A DNA stretch of 34,924 nt, taken from positions 1 through 34,924 of the forward strand of contig JAPUIA010000104.1 of assembly GCA_027297435.1 (NCBI GenBank), in the 5' to 3' direction. The DNA is from Gammaproteobacteria bacterium. GTDB lineage: Bacteria; Pseudomonadota; Gammaproteobacteria; Pseudomonadales; Azotimanducaceae. This document shows, piece after piece, positions 15,256 through 23,663 of the stretch. The notes under the pieces are model-generated. The model made no database searches. It saw only the letters and a list, made by a program, of their open reading frames with translations, and was not told the DNA's origin. Each line of letters opens with the position of its first letter. The first letter of the stretch is position 1. A program made the position numbers and the translations under genes.

Positions 15256-16237
15256 AACACTGTTGTTACTTGGCTTGCTCGTGAATGGGATCGCGCAAGG
15301 TACGACGTTGAAGATCGCCACGCTCTCGCCCGAGGGTTCGGTTTGGATGACGTTGTTGCGGGAGGGCGCCAAACAGATCGAATCCGAGACGGCAGAGCGG
15401 GTGAAGTTCAAGTTTTACCCAGGTGGCGTGATGGGTGACGACAAAGCAGTCTTGAGAAAGATCCGGGTAGGCCAGTTGCACGGCGCCGTGATCACCGCGG
15501 GTGGTCTCGTGCAGAAATACAACGACATCGGGCTGTACAACATGCCGATGGCCTTTCGATCGCTTGAAGAAGTCGATTACGTGCGCGAGCGTATGGATCC
15601 CGTATTGATGGACGGGTTAGAGAATAAAGGCTTTGTGTCGTTTGGCATTGCCGAAGTGGGTTTCGCCTACGCCATGTCCAAAGCGGCGCTTTCCAGCGTA
15701 GACGACGTACAAGCACAGAAAGTCTGGGTGCCTGACAACGATCCGGGATCCGCGCGCGCGCTTGCTGCGTTCGAGATCGCCCCGATTCCTCTGTCGATTG
15801 CCGACGTGCTGGGTGGCCTGCAAACGGGATTGATCAACAGCGTTGCCGTACCGCCTGTCGGTGCCATTATTCTACAGTGGCACACACAGTTGGAGCACGT
15901 GCTGGATTTACCGTTGCTCTATATTTATGGATTGCTGACCGTCAACAAACGTCAGTTCGAACGCTTGTCGGTCCAGGATCAAGAAGTGGTGCGTCGGGTC
16001 ATGGGAGAGCAGGTTGCCCAAGTGAACGCGCGCAGCAGACGCGATCACGAGCAAGCATCCGAGGCTCTAGTCCGGCAGGGGTTGATATGGCATGCGGCTC
16101 CGGAGCAACACGTAAATGAATGGCGAAGCTACGCATCCGCGGCAGCGCAACGCCTGATAGACGAAGGGTTTGTCTCGCAGGAACTTTATCAGACCATGCT
16201 CCAACATCTGGGCGACTACAGAGCGGCGCTTGATTAG
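15242..16237 (+). CDS. dctP: TRAP transporter solute-binding protein (DctP family)
   Basis: A 331-residue periplasmic solute-binding protein. The signal peptide (MTIFRTLLLLGLLVNGIAQG) is followed by TTLKIATLSPEGSVW, then FKFYPGGVMGDDKAVLRKIRVGQLHGAV and the ligand-helix region MSKAALSSVDDVQAQKVWVP. The usual DctP anchoring Arg-binding pattern is altered: KVWVPDND stands where many members have KIRVP, so the ligand may not be a simple carboxylate. This fits the TatT-associated branch. The ATG at 15242 is chosen because it begins the signal peptide; an in-frame TTG at 15203 would put a charged extension before it. The end overlaps dctQ by eight bases if TTG is its start. Confidence 0.9.
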   Translation: MTIFRTLLLLGLLVNGIAQGTTLKIATLSPEGSVWMTLLREGAKQIESETAERVKFKFYPGGVMGDDKAVLRKIRVGQLHGAVITAGGLVQKYNDIGLYNMPMAFRSLEEVDYVRERMDPVLMDGLENKGFVSFGIAEVGFAYAMSKAALSSVDDVQAQKVWVPDNDPGSARALAAFEIAPIPLSIADVLGGLQTGLINSVAVPPVGAIILQWHTQLEHVLDLPLLYIYGLLTVNKRQFERLSVQDQEVVRRVMGEQVAQVNARSRRDHEQASEALVRQGLIWHAAPEQHVNEWRSYASAAAQRLIDEGFVSQELYQTMLQHLGDYRAALD

Positions 16238-16691
16238 GCGATTCGCCGAAGTTCTAAGGTTCGTCGAGAGCGCCATTCTGGTGCTAGTGCTTACCAGCAT
16301 GGTGTTGGTGGCGACGTACCAGGTCGTTGCGCGGAATTTCTTCGATACCGGCCTGCTTTGGGGCGATGCGTTGGTTCGCGTACTCGTGCTGTGGATAGCC
16401 TTGGTCGGGGCCATGGTGGCCTCGAGAAATGACGACCATATTCGCATGGACATCCTGTCCCGATTCGTCAGTCCCAACATTGGCAGGCAGCTGAAGCGGT
16501 TCACGTCCGCTTTCACCTGCGTGGTGTTAGTTGTCTTCAGTTGGTACAGCTTGCAATTCGTTCTCTTCGAGTACGAAGACCAAATGATCGCGTTTGCGTC
16601 GGTGCCCGCATGGGTTTGCGAATCCATTCTTCCCATTGGTGCGCTCGTCATGGGCCTGCGTTACTTCCTGCACACGTTTAACCCGCCGTGA
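16230..16691 (+). CDS. dctQ: TRAP transporter small permease (DctQ family)
   Basis: A 153-residue inner-membrane protein with four hydrophobic segments. The pattern is that of DctQ: FVESAILVLVLTSMVLVATYQVVARNFFDTGLLWGDALVRVLVLWIALVGAMVA, then RNDDHIRMDILSRFV and two more helices. The start is uncertain: the TTG at 16230 gives the usual DctQ N-terminus and overlaps dctP by eight bases, whereas upstream in-frame starts read inside dctP. It ends in a GTGA overlap with dctM, so DctQ and DctM are translationally coupled. Confidence 0.85.
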   Translation: MIRRFAEVLRFVESAILVLVLTSMVLVATYQVVARNFFDTGLLWGDALVRVLVLWIALVGAMVASRNDDHIRMDILSRFVSPNIGRQLKRFTSAFTCVVLVVFSWYSLQFVLFEYEDQMIAFASVPAWVCESILPIGALVMGLRYFLHTFNPP

Positions 16692-17968
16692 TCTGGCTTG
16701 GGATCATTGTCGTGGTGCTTGCGGCGTTGGCCGGGGCACCTTTGTTTGCCGTGCTGCTCGCTGGAGCGATGGTGGGTTTTGTTGCAGCCGAGATCGATTT
16801 AGCGATCGTGGCCATCGAGGTCTACCGGATCGTCGACACGCCGTTATTGGTCGCACTGCCGCTCTTTACTTATGCGGGGTATATGCTTTCCGAGGGGCGA
16901 ACGTCCGAACGGCTGGTTGGTTTGGTACAGAGCGCGTTCGGCTGGATGCCAAGCGGTTTGGCTATCGTCGGGTTCGTTGTCTGCGCGGTGTTTACCGCAC
17001 TGACAGGCGCATCTGGCGTGACGATCGTGGCAGTTGGGGCATTGCTGCTACCCGCGCTCAAGAAATCAGGATTCGGCGAAAACTTCAGCTTGGGTTTGGT
17101 AACGACATCGGGAAGCCTCGGGCTGTTACTGGTGCCGTCCGTCCCGCTCATTCTGTATGGGATCGTCGCCCAGCAGATGGAAACGGGTGAGCCGTTTACG
17201 ATCGTCGAGTTGTTTATCGCCGGCATCATGCCGGTAATGCTTATGCTGGCCTGCTTGATCGGCTGGACGCTGTGGGTACATCGTGGGGGGCAGATACCCA
17301 AGACGCCCTTTAGCTGGGTGAAGGTGCGTAACGCCATCGTCGCAGCGCGGTGGGACCTGCCACTGCCGGTCGTCGTGCTCGGCGGAATCTATTCCGGCTA
17401 CTTCGCGATTTCGGAAGCCGCGGCTGTGACTGCCGTTTATGTCACGATTGCTCAGGTGTTGTTGTACCGAGACATTCGACTGAAAGAGCTTCCGGCGATC
17501 ATCATTGACGCCATGGTCATGGTGGGCGGTATCTTGCTGGTGCTTGGCGTGGCTTTGGCATTCACGAACTTCCTGGTCGATCAGGAAGTGCCGCAAAAGC
17601 TCTTCGAATTCATGCAAACGCACATCGAAAGCGCCACGATGTTTCTGTTGTTGCTAAACATATTGCTGCTCGCGTTAGGCGCAATGTTGGACATTTTTTC
17701 CGCGCTGGTCATCCTGGTACCCTTGATACTTCCGGTAGCTGTCGGCTATGGAGTGCACCCTGTCCATCTCGGCATCATCTTCCTGGCCAATATGCAGATC
17801 GGTTACTTTACGCCCCCGGTTGGCATGAACTTGTTCATCGCGAGTTACCGATTCAAAAAGCCATTGCTGGAAATCTACGCGGCCTGCTGGCCGTTCATGG
17901 TGGTGCTGCTCATCGCGTTGATGCTGATCACGTACGTGCCATGGTTCAGTTTGGGCCTGCTGCAATGA
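16688..17968 (+). CDS. dctM: TRAP transporter large permease (DctM family)
   Basis: A 426-residue membrane protein with about twelve hydrophobic segments, the ion-coupled transport subunit of the TRAP complex. Family segments seen are VALPLFTYAGYMLSEGRTSERLV, ALTGASGVTIVAVGALLLPALKKSGF, TSGSLGLLLVPSVPLILYGIVA, SEAAAVTAVYVTI, and the C-terminal GIIFLANMQIGYFTPPVGMNLFIASYRFKKP. The GTG start (16688) lies inside the dctQ stop, and the last codons overlap the mlaC start by four bases (ATGA), so this permease is chained to both neighbours. Substrate unknown; see the findings for the lipid hypothesis. Confidence 0.93.
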   Translation: MIWLGIIVVVLAALAGAPLFAVLLAGAMVGFVAAEIDLAIVAIEVYRIVDTPLLVALPLFTYAGYMLSEGRTSERLVGLVQSAFGWMPSGLAIVGFVVCAVFTALTGASGVTIVAVGALLLPALKKSGFGENFSLGLVTTSGSLGLLLVPSVPLILYGIVAQQMETGEPFTIVELFIAGIMPVMLMLACLIGWTLWVHRGGQIPKTPFSWVKVRNAIVAARWDLPLPVVVLGGIYSGYFAISEAAAVTAVYVTIAQVLLYRDIRLKELPAIIIDAMVMVGGILLVLGVALAFTNFLVDQEVPQKLFEFMQTHIESATMFLLLLNILLLALGAMLDIFSALVILVPLILPVAVGYGVHPVHLGIIFLANMQIGYFTPPVGMNLFIASYRFKKPLLEIYAACWPFMVVLLIALMLITYVPWFSLGLLQ

Positions 17969-18543
17969 AGCGGCTTTGCTTGGGGCTGTTGCTTGGCCTG
18001 GCGTTGCCGACTTGGGGTGGTGCAGGCGACTCGGTGATGGTCGAGGGACGTACCGCGGATTTCCACGCGACCCTCATCGAAGCGTTGAAGACTGAGGAAT
18101 ATGCCGCGCGCTTTCGTTTGCTCGAACCGGCGGTAGGGGAGCTCTTCGATCTCGAGACTATCTCACGTATCAGTCTTGGCAAGACGTGGCGAACGCTCGC
18201 AGCCGAACAGCAGACCGAGTTCGTCGAACTGCTTCGCGTCTTGATCGTGGCCACCTACGCCGATCGGTTCGACAACTTCGATAATCAGCGCTTTGAAGTT
18301 GTCGAGACGATCGCATCGCGGCGAGGCTGGGTGGTCAAAACCGAACTGGTACGCGGCAACGGCGAGCGGGTCAATCTCGACTACTACTATCGCGACGATC
18401 GCGTATTCAACGTCGTCGCTGACGGGGTGAGCGACCTGTCGCTCCGTCGGGCAGATTACAATAGCATCATCAAACGCGAGGGGTACGATGCGTTGATTCA
18501 ACAAGTCGAGGCCAACATCGTGGAGTACGGAGGTCGTCAATGA
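17965..18543 (+). CDS. mlaC: MlaC/Ttg2D-family periplasmic phospholipid carrier
   Basis: A 192-residue exported protein of the MlaC (toluene tolerance Ttg2D) family. It has a signal peptide (MKRLCLGLLLGLALPTWGGAG), then FDLETISRISLGKTWRTLAAEQQTEFVELLRVLIVATYADRFDNF and FNVVADGVSDLSLRRADYNSIIKREGYDALI. The last is the family C-terminal signature. MlaC ferries phospholipids across the periplasm between MlaA and the MlaFEDB complex. Here the start codon overlaps the dctM stop (ATGA at 17965-17968) and the stop overlaps the mlaA start, which is strong evidence for one functional unit. HpnM of hopanoid clusters is a related alternative identity. Confidence 0.88.
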   Translation: MKRLCLGLLLGLALPTWGGAGDSVMVEGRTADFHATLIEALKTEEYAARFRLLEPAVGELFDLETISRISLGKTWRTLAAEQQTEFVELLRVLIVATYADRFDNFDNQRFEVVETIASRRGWVVKTELVRGNGERVNLDYYYRDDRVFNVVADGVSDLSLRRADYNSIIKREGYDALIQQVEANIVEYGGRQ

Positions 18544-19295
18544 GGACTCGTGTTTTTCCTTTGCTGCAGGCGCTATGCCGCGGGCTCGTCTTCGGCTGTT
18601 TGGTCGTTCTGCACTCGGCTTGCTCTAGCTTGGAGGGTCCCGACTACGGCGTGTATGACACCAGCGAGGGCTTGAACCGTGGATCGTATACGTTTTCCGA
18701 TCGACTGGATCGAGCGTTTGTCGTACCGGTAGCAGAGGGCTACCAGGCGCTGCTGCCAAACTTCGTCGAAACGGGAGTAACGAATTTCTTTCACAACCTG
18801 CGGGATTTGGACAGTGCCTTGAACGGATTCTTGCAAGGCAAACCCAAATCGGGAGGTAACGACGTAGCGCGGTTCATGATCAACAGTACGATCGGACTCG
18901 CCGGCCTTATCGATGTCGCAGCACGCGCTGGACTGCGTCCGCAAGACGAGGATTTCGGACAGACGCTTGCGGTTTGGGGCTGGAAGAACAGCCGTTACGT
19001 GTACGTACCGTTTCTAGGGCCGGCGACGATCCGCGATCTACCATCGTTGGCCATGCGTGGCTTCGTACCGCGGCTGCTGCTTGGCAATCAATACGCGTTT
19101 TGGGTCGGTGGTCTGGACGCGTTGAACACCCGTGCCAATGCGTTGACGATTACCGGCGCACGCGATGCGTCGGCTCTAGACCCGTATGCCTTTACCCGTG
19201 AGGCCTACTACCAGCGCCGCAAGTTCGTCATCTTTGACGGCGATCCACCGATGGATGAGTTCGACGACTTCTTCGATGAGTTCGAAGAGGAGTGA
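18540..19295 (+). CDS. mlaA: MlaA/VacJ-family outer-membrane lipoprotein
   Basis: A 251-residue lipoprotein; the signal ends at SAC with Cys28. MlaA marks are EGLNRGSYTFSDRLDRAFVVPVAEGY, FFHNLRDLDSALNGFLQGK, FMINSTIGLAGLIDVAARAGL, DFGQTLAVWG and RDLPSLAM. MlaA is a ring-shaped channel that removes phospholipids from the outer leaflet of the outer membrane. The C-terminus carries an unusual acidic tail (DEFDDFFDEFEEE). It starts in a four-base overlap with mlaC. The lipobox has His at -3, which is atypical but usually tolerated. Confidence 0.92.
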   Translation: MRTRVFPLLQALCRGLVFGCLVVLHSACSSLEGPDYGVYDTSEGLNRGSYTFSDRLDRAFVVPVAEGYQALLPNFVETGVTNFFHNLRDLDSALNGFLQGKPKSGGNDVARFMINSTIGLAGLIDVAARAGLRPQDEDFGQTLAVWGWKNSRYVYVPFLGPATIRDLPSLAMRGFVPRLLLGNQYAFWVGGLDALNTRANALTITGARDASALDPYAFTREAYYQRRKFVIFDGDPPMDEFDDFFDEFEEE

Positions 19296-19299
19296 TGAC

Positions 19300-19321
19300 T
19301 GAACGGTGGTTGAACGGTGGT
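19300..19321 (+). repeat. Perfect 11-bp tandem duplication at the start of the MMPL gene
   Basis: TGAACGGTGGT occurs twice back to back (19300-19310 and 19311-19321). It lies immediately after an ATG at 19295 that overlaps the mlaA stop as TGATG. With two copies the ATG frame stops after nine codons; with one copy it would continue in frame into the MMPL protein. Confidence 0.9.
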
Positions 19322-21855
19322 TGATTAGTGGGTTGACTCGTTGGGTCGCATTCGTGGCCCGTCACGGATGGGCGGTACTCAGCGTACTCGGAGTGGTAAC
19401 GGCCGTGCTTGCTTGGGTTGCGGTCGATCGTTTCCGCATGAACTCCAATCTGAGCGACCTCATACTTCAGGACGCGCCGTGGCGCGTGGACTTCGATCGT
19501 TACGAGGCAGAGTTCCCCGATCTGGTCAAGACTGCCGTGGTCGTGGTTTCTGGGAATGAATTCAAGCAGGTCGAAGACGCGACGAGTGCGTTTGAGGCCG
19601 CATTGAAATCCCGCCCGGAACATTTTCGCGCGGTATACGCGGGTCGCAACCACCGATTTTTTCGCGACCACGCGTTGCTGTACCTCGACGAGGACGACCT
19701 CGATGATATGGCAGACCGGCTCGCCGAGGCACAACCCATGCTTACGGTGGTCGCTGAAGACCCGAGCTTGCGGGGTATTTTAGACCTGGTCGCCGACGGC
19801 ATTGCCAACGAACCACCCGCCGGCTTCGACACCATTGTCCGTTTGCTGACCGAATCGGCGGAGGCCGTGTTAGCGGGACGTGACCCGACCGTCCTCTGGA
19901 CCAACGAATTTTTCACCTCTGACGACACGATCTTTCAACTGATTCTGCTGAAGAGCAATTCACGTTCAGGCGAGACAGTCGCGAACGCCGAAGTCATGGC
20001 CGAGCTTCGATTGATCATCGACGAGCTCGCCCTGCCCGACGAGGTTAGGGTTGGCGTCACGGGCGAGGTTGCGCTTGCACACGAAGAAATTGAGGCGGCC
20101 ATAGCCGGTGTCCGGATTGCCGGCTGGTTGGCGGTTGTCCTGTTGGCAGTCGTACTGATCGTGGGCGTGCGATCCGCGAAGATCATCGTGGCCACCTTTA
20201 CGATGTTGATCGTGGGGACGGTGTGGACTTCGGCGTACGCGATGCTGACGGTTGGCGAATACAACACGCTGTCGATCGTGTTTCTCGTGATGTTTTTTGG
20301 CTTGAGTGTGGATTTCGCCATCCACTTTTCGCTCCGTTACCAAGAAGCCGTCAACGCCGGTACCGATTCCGTGGTGGATGCACTTGCATCCACTACCTTC
20401 AGTGTCGGCGGGGCGATCGCCGTCTGTAGCGTGACCACGGCGCTCGGATTCCTCGGTTTTTGGCCGACCGACTACGCGGGCCTGGCCGATCTTGGCGTCA
20501 TATCGGCCGGCGGCATGTTGATTGCTGGATTTCTAACGTTCACTTTGCTTCCGGCGTTTTACTCGATATGTGGCCCGATCAGACACCACGTGATGGATAT
20601 CCCCTCTAGCGAGCGGTTGGTGAATTGGTTGATCCAACGGCGCGGCATCGTGATGGGCTTGATTGTTACGCTCGCCGTTGCGGCTGGGCTGGTGGCGAGT
20701 CAGTCGCGTTTCGATTACAGCGTGTTGGCGTTGAAAGATCCCGATGCCGGATCCATGCGGACGCTACGCCTGCTACAGGAAGAAGGCTTGGCAACCGATT
20801 ACGCGTTGGCAATTCTGACTGACGAACATTTCGACACCGCCCCGTTGGAGGCGCTCACCGTCGTCGACTCGGTGATCTCGCCGTGGGACTTTGTGCCGCA
20901 AGACCAGGACGCCAAATTATTCGTGCTAGAAGACCTGCAGCAGCTTTTGGAAAGCGCGCTGGAACCTCTTCGTACGTTGGACATGCCAACGCCTAGTGCC
21001 TTGGCTGCAAGTGTCGCCAACTTGCAAGCCACGATTGATGAGCATGATGAGGCGGGTCGGTTTCGGGCGTTGCGCACGGCGTTGGACGGTCTTGCGACCG
21101 GTTCTCCGCAGCGGTTGGTGATCTGGCAGCGGGGCATCGTCTCCAACCTCGTGGATGAACTCGAGTGGCTCCGGCGCGCTGTCGACGTGGAACCCTTTGG
21201 TTTCGAGGATCTGCCCGTTGAGGTGACTGAGCGGCTCGTTAGCGATTCCGGCCGATATCTGTCGATAGTACTGCCAGCGGAGGATGTGGCGCCGGTTGCT
21301 GCGCTCAGCCGCTTCATCGAGAGCGTGCGCTCGCTGTCGCCGTTCGCGACCGGTCGTCCGGTTATCGAGTGGGGCGTCGGTCGAATCGTCATCGAGAGCT
21401 TTCAGCAGGCGCTGGCGTTTGCCGCGTTGTCCATCGGGGTTGTATTGCTGATCGTGTTTCACAGCCTGCGTTTTACGGCCTTGATACTGATTCCGCTCGC
21501 GTTGGCAGTATTGTTTACACTGGCTGCTGGAGTATGGTTCGACTCACCCCTGAACATGGCAAACATTCTGGTGCTGCCGCTGATCTTTGGTCTCGGGGTC
21601 GACAACGGCATCCACGTCGTTGATCGCTATCGCGGTGAAGGTGGTGTGGCCAATCTCATGCACTCGAGCACGCCGCGGGCCGTTTTGCTCAGCACGCTCA
21701 CCACGGTAGGAACGTTCACCGCGTTGTCGTTGTCGCCTCACGCAGGTACGGCGTCCATTGGTTTGTTGCTAACGGTTGCAGTATCCCTGCTATTGCTATT
21801 TACCGTGTTTCTGTTGCCGGTACTATTGTCGTTCTTTCTGTCTGAGCAGACTTAG
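19306..21855 (+). CDS. MMPL/RND-family transporter (HpnN-like)
   Basis: An 849-residue inner-membrane protein with the duplicated RND layout. Each half has one helix, a large periplasmic domain (about residues 45-260 and 455-700) and five to six helices. FFGLSVDFAIHFSLRYQEA in the first half and IFGLGVDNGIHVVDRYRGEG in the second are the conserved helix-4 motifs with proton-relay Asp. Relatives export lipids (MmpL, HpnN for hopanoids). The GTG start at 19306 is forced by an 11-base tandem duplication that puts a better-placed ATG (19295) out of frame. The stop overlaps the next gene by one base. In this context, lipid transfer towards the outer membrane is the likeliest role. Confidence 0.88.
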   Translation: MVERWLISGLTRWVAFVARHGWAVLSVLGVVTAVLAWVAVDRFRMNSNLSDLILQDAPWRVDFDRYEAEFPDLVKTAVVVVSGNEFKQVEDATSAFEAALKSRPEHFRAVYAGRNHRFFRDHALLYLDEDDLDDMADRLAEAQPMLTVVAEDPSLRGILDLVADGIANEPPAGFDTIVRLLTESAEAVLAGRDPTVLWTNEFFTSDDTIFQLILLKSNSRSGETVANAEVMAELRLIIDELALPDEVRVGVTGEVALAHEEIEAAIAGVRIAGWLAVVLLAVVLIVGVRSAKIIVATFTMLIVGTVWTSAYAMLTVGEYNTLSIVFLVMFFGLSVDFAIHFSLRYQEAVNAGTDSVVDALASTTFSVGGAIAVCSVTTALGFLGFWPTDYAGLADLGVISAGGMLIAGFLTFTLLPAFYSICGPIRHHVMDIPSSERLVNWLIQRRGIVMGLIVTLAVAAGLVASQSRFDYSVLALKDPDAGSMRTLRLLQEEGLATDYALAILTDEHFDTAPLEALTVVDSVISPWDFVPQDQDAKLFVLEDLQQLLESALEPLRTLDMPTPSALAASVANLQATIDEHDEAGRFRALRTALDGLATGSPQRLVIWQRGIVSNLVDELEWLRRAVDVEPFGFEDLPVEVTERLVSDSGRYLSIVLPAEDVAPVAALSRFIESVRSLSPFATGRPVIEWGVGRIVIESFQQALAFAALSIGVVLLIVFHSLRFTALILIPLALAVLFTLAAGVWFDSPLNMANILVLPLIFGLGVDNGIHVVDRYRGEGGVANLMHSSTPRAVLLSTLTTVGTFTALSLSPHAGTASIGLLLTVAVSLLLLFTVFLLPVLLSFFLSEQT

Positions 21856-23597
21856 TGACCGACTTTTGGTGGCGTTTTGCGGTTTTGTGGCTGCTGCTAG
21901 GACTCGGGTTGCGGGTGTTCATCGCGGGCCAACTTGGAGCGGAGGCAGTCGATGCCCGCCTCGAGGCCGTCGTGCTGGGGTTGGTCAATGATCTCAAGGT
22001 ATACGCGATTGTCGGGGGTTGGCTGGCAATGGGCTTTCTTTTCGGGTTTCGAACGGGTCGCATATGGCTTGGTCTGACCCTCGCAATCATAAGCTTGATC
22101 ACGGTTGCCGAGGTCGTGTACTGGATCGAATTCCAGAGCCGCCTGGATCGTCTGGTGTTCCACTATCTGGCCTATCCGCGGGAAGTCATAGCGTTCTTGC
22201 AGGAGCAGTTTTACCTGACCTGGTATGCGTTGCCCTTTCTCGGTGTCGTTGGGTTGCTATACCGGTGGGTCAGTCGCTGGTTGCCAGCCCGAGAATTGTG
22301 GGCACCTGATCGCCTCGGGTTGTTTGCTTGGGTGGTCGCGGGCGCGACGTTTCTCGCGTTCGTAGACCCCGGCGCACCGGCCCACTCTCGATATCTGAAT
22401 CAACTGGCGAGTAACGGGTATTTAGGAGTCTTGAGTGCAGCTCGGGTGGACGTATCGGTGTGGCAGGGAGCGTACTGGCAGCCGCCGCTGCTCGAGCGCT
22501 TCGAAGCGTCGGTAAGACCGAGAGTTGCGGCGGCGCAGTTTAAGCATCTGGTACTCGTTGTCGAGGAGTCGTTTGGGGGAGACGCCTGGTGGGATGACGC
22601 GGCACGGAAGAAATACATGCCCGAGTTCGCCGAGTTGGCCGCGCAGGGTGTCTACTTCGATCAAGTGTACGCGACCGGCAGCCGTACTACGCGAGGATTG
22701 GAAGCGATCCTCAATGGCTATCCACCGCTACCCGGCATCGCACTGACCGAACGCCCCGGGTTTGAACGGCTTCCGTCATTACCGAGAGAACTGGGCAGGG
22801 CGGGGTTCCATACATCGTTTGTTTACGGTGGCTGGCCCGGATTCTCGAATTTCTTCGACTACTGGCGGGGTATCGGGTTCGACGAGATGTTGAGTCGCTA
22901 CGACTTCGACGACCGCTGGTTCGAGACGAGCTGGGGCGTCGCCGACGAGATTCTGTTCGACAAGTTGTTGAGCGAGATGGATCGGCTCACCGAATCGCAC
23001 CAGCGAGTCATGATCAGCGCGCTTACCGTGAGTAATCATCGCCCGTTTGACTTCCCCGGGAAACGCATCGCATATCCTGCGAACGAAAGGCGCCGTGAGT
23101 ACGTGATTGCGTACGCGGACTGGGCGTTGGGTAACTTCGTTCGGCGCGCTGCTGCCCATCCCTGGTTTGACGACACGCTGATCGTGGTCGTCGCCGACCA
23201 TGGGCCAACGCTGGTCGGAGGTGCCCTGGTACCGGCGACAGGGTTTCACGTGCCATTGCTGTTCCTCGACCACGAGCGATTGTCACCCCGCGTCGTGCAC
23301 CACTTCGGATCCACGATGAGTTTACCGATCACCTTGTTGGAGCTGTTGGGCGTGCAGCCTTCGACTCGGTTCTACGGCGCCAACCTTCTGAATGAAGCCA
23401 ACGGAGTGGCGCCCGTGGAGCATAACTATCACGTCGGCTTGTTGGATCGAGACCGTTTGACGGTATTGGTGCGAAACGGCGATCTACTGGGTTGGCGTTT
23501 TACCGGTGGGGCGTTGCAGCCGGCCCGGCCCGACCTTGAGCAGGCAGCCAGGGCGGAAGCGTTGTTTCGCAACGCCCACGAAGGGTTCTATCGATAG
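21855..23597 (+). CDS. LTA synthase/phosphoglycerol transferase-like membrane sulfatase-fold enzyme
   Basis: A 580-residue protein: about five N-terminal membrane helices (residues 5-170), then an extracytoplasmic alkaline phosphatase/sulfatase domain. LVLVVEESFGGDAWWD carries the first metal-site Glu and YATGSRTTRGLEAILNGYPPLPG the nucleophile Thr region. VYGGWPGFSNFFDYW and VVVADHGPT (metal-binding Asp-His) follow. This is the LtaS/OpgB-like group, which transfers phosphoglycerol or phosphoethanolamine from phospholipids. As a Gram-negative member it more likely modifies periplasmic glucans, LPS or lipids than makes lipoteichoic acid. The GTG start shares one base with the MMPL stop. It is last in the train; three hairpins follow. 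Confidence 0.85.
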   Translation: MTDFWWRFAVLWLLLGLGLRVFIAGQLGAEAVDARLEAVVLGLVNDLKVYAIVGGWLAMGFLFGFRTGRIWLGLTLAIISLITVAEVVYWIEFQSRLDRLVFHYLAYPREVIAFLQEQFYLTWYALPFLGVVGLLYRWVSRWLPARELWAPDRLGLFAWVVAGATFLAFVDPGAPAHSRYLNQLASNGYLGVLSAARVDVSVWQGAYWQPPLLERFEASVRPRVAAAQFKHLVLVVEESFGGDAWWDDAARKKYMPEFAELAAQGVYFDQVYATGSRTTRGLEAILNGYPPLPGIALTERPGFERLPSLPRELGRAGFHTSFVYGGWPGFSNFFDYWRGIGFDEMLSRYDFDDRWFETSWGVADEILFDKLLSEMDRLTESHQRVMISALTVSNHRPFDFPGKRIAYPANERRREYVIAYADWALGNFVRRAAAHPWFDDTLIVVVADHGPTLVGGALVPATGFHVPLLFLDHERLSPRVVHHFGSTMSLPITLLELLGVQPSTRFYGANLLNEANGVAPVEHNYHVGLLDRDRLTVLVRNGDLLGWRFTGGALQPARPDLEQAARAEALFRNAHEGFYR

Positions 23598-23598
23598 C

Positions 23599-23662
23599 GC
23601 GTCTTGCTACGCAAGTCGACGCAGTTTGCATAGCAAACTGCTACGCCTTACGAAGTAAGGCG
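23599..23662. terminator. Cluster of three consecutive hairpins between convergent transcripts
   Basis: Hairpin 1 pairs CTTGC (23603-23607) with GCAAG (23611-23615), with outer GCGT/ACGC pairing. Hairpin 2 is a perfect 9-bp stem GCAGTTTGC/GCAAACTGC around ATA (23621-23641). Hairpin 3 is a perfect 8-bp stem CGCCTTAC/GTAAGGCG around GAA (23644-23662). It fills the 66-base gap between the train and the GGDEF-EAL gene, so a bidirectional terminator or transcript-end block is likely. No clear T-run follows on either strand. Confidence 0.6.
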
Positions 23663-23663
23663 C

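Noticed and set aside
23599-23662. CRISPR-like repeats
   Set aside because: The three hairpins differ in sequence, lack spacers of constant length and have no cas genes nearby.
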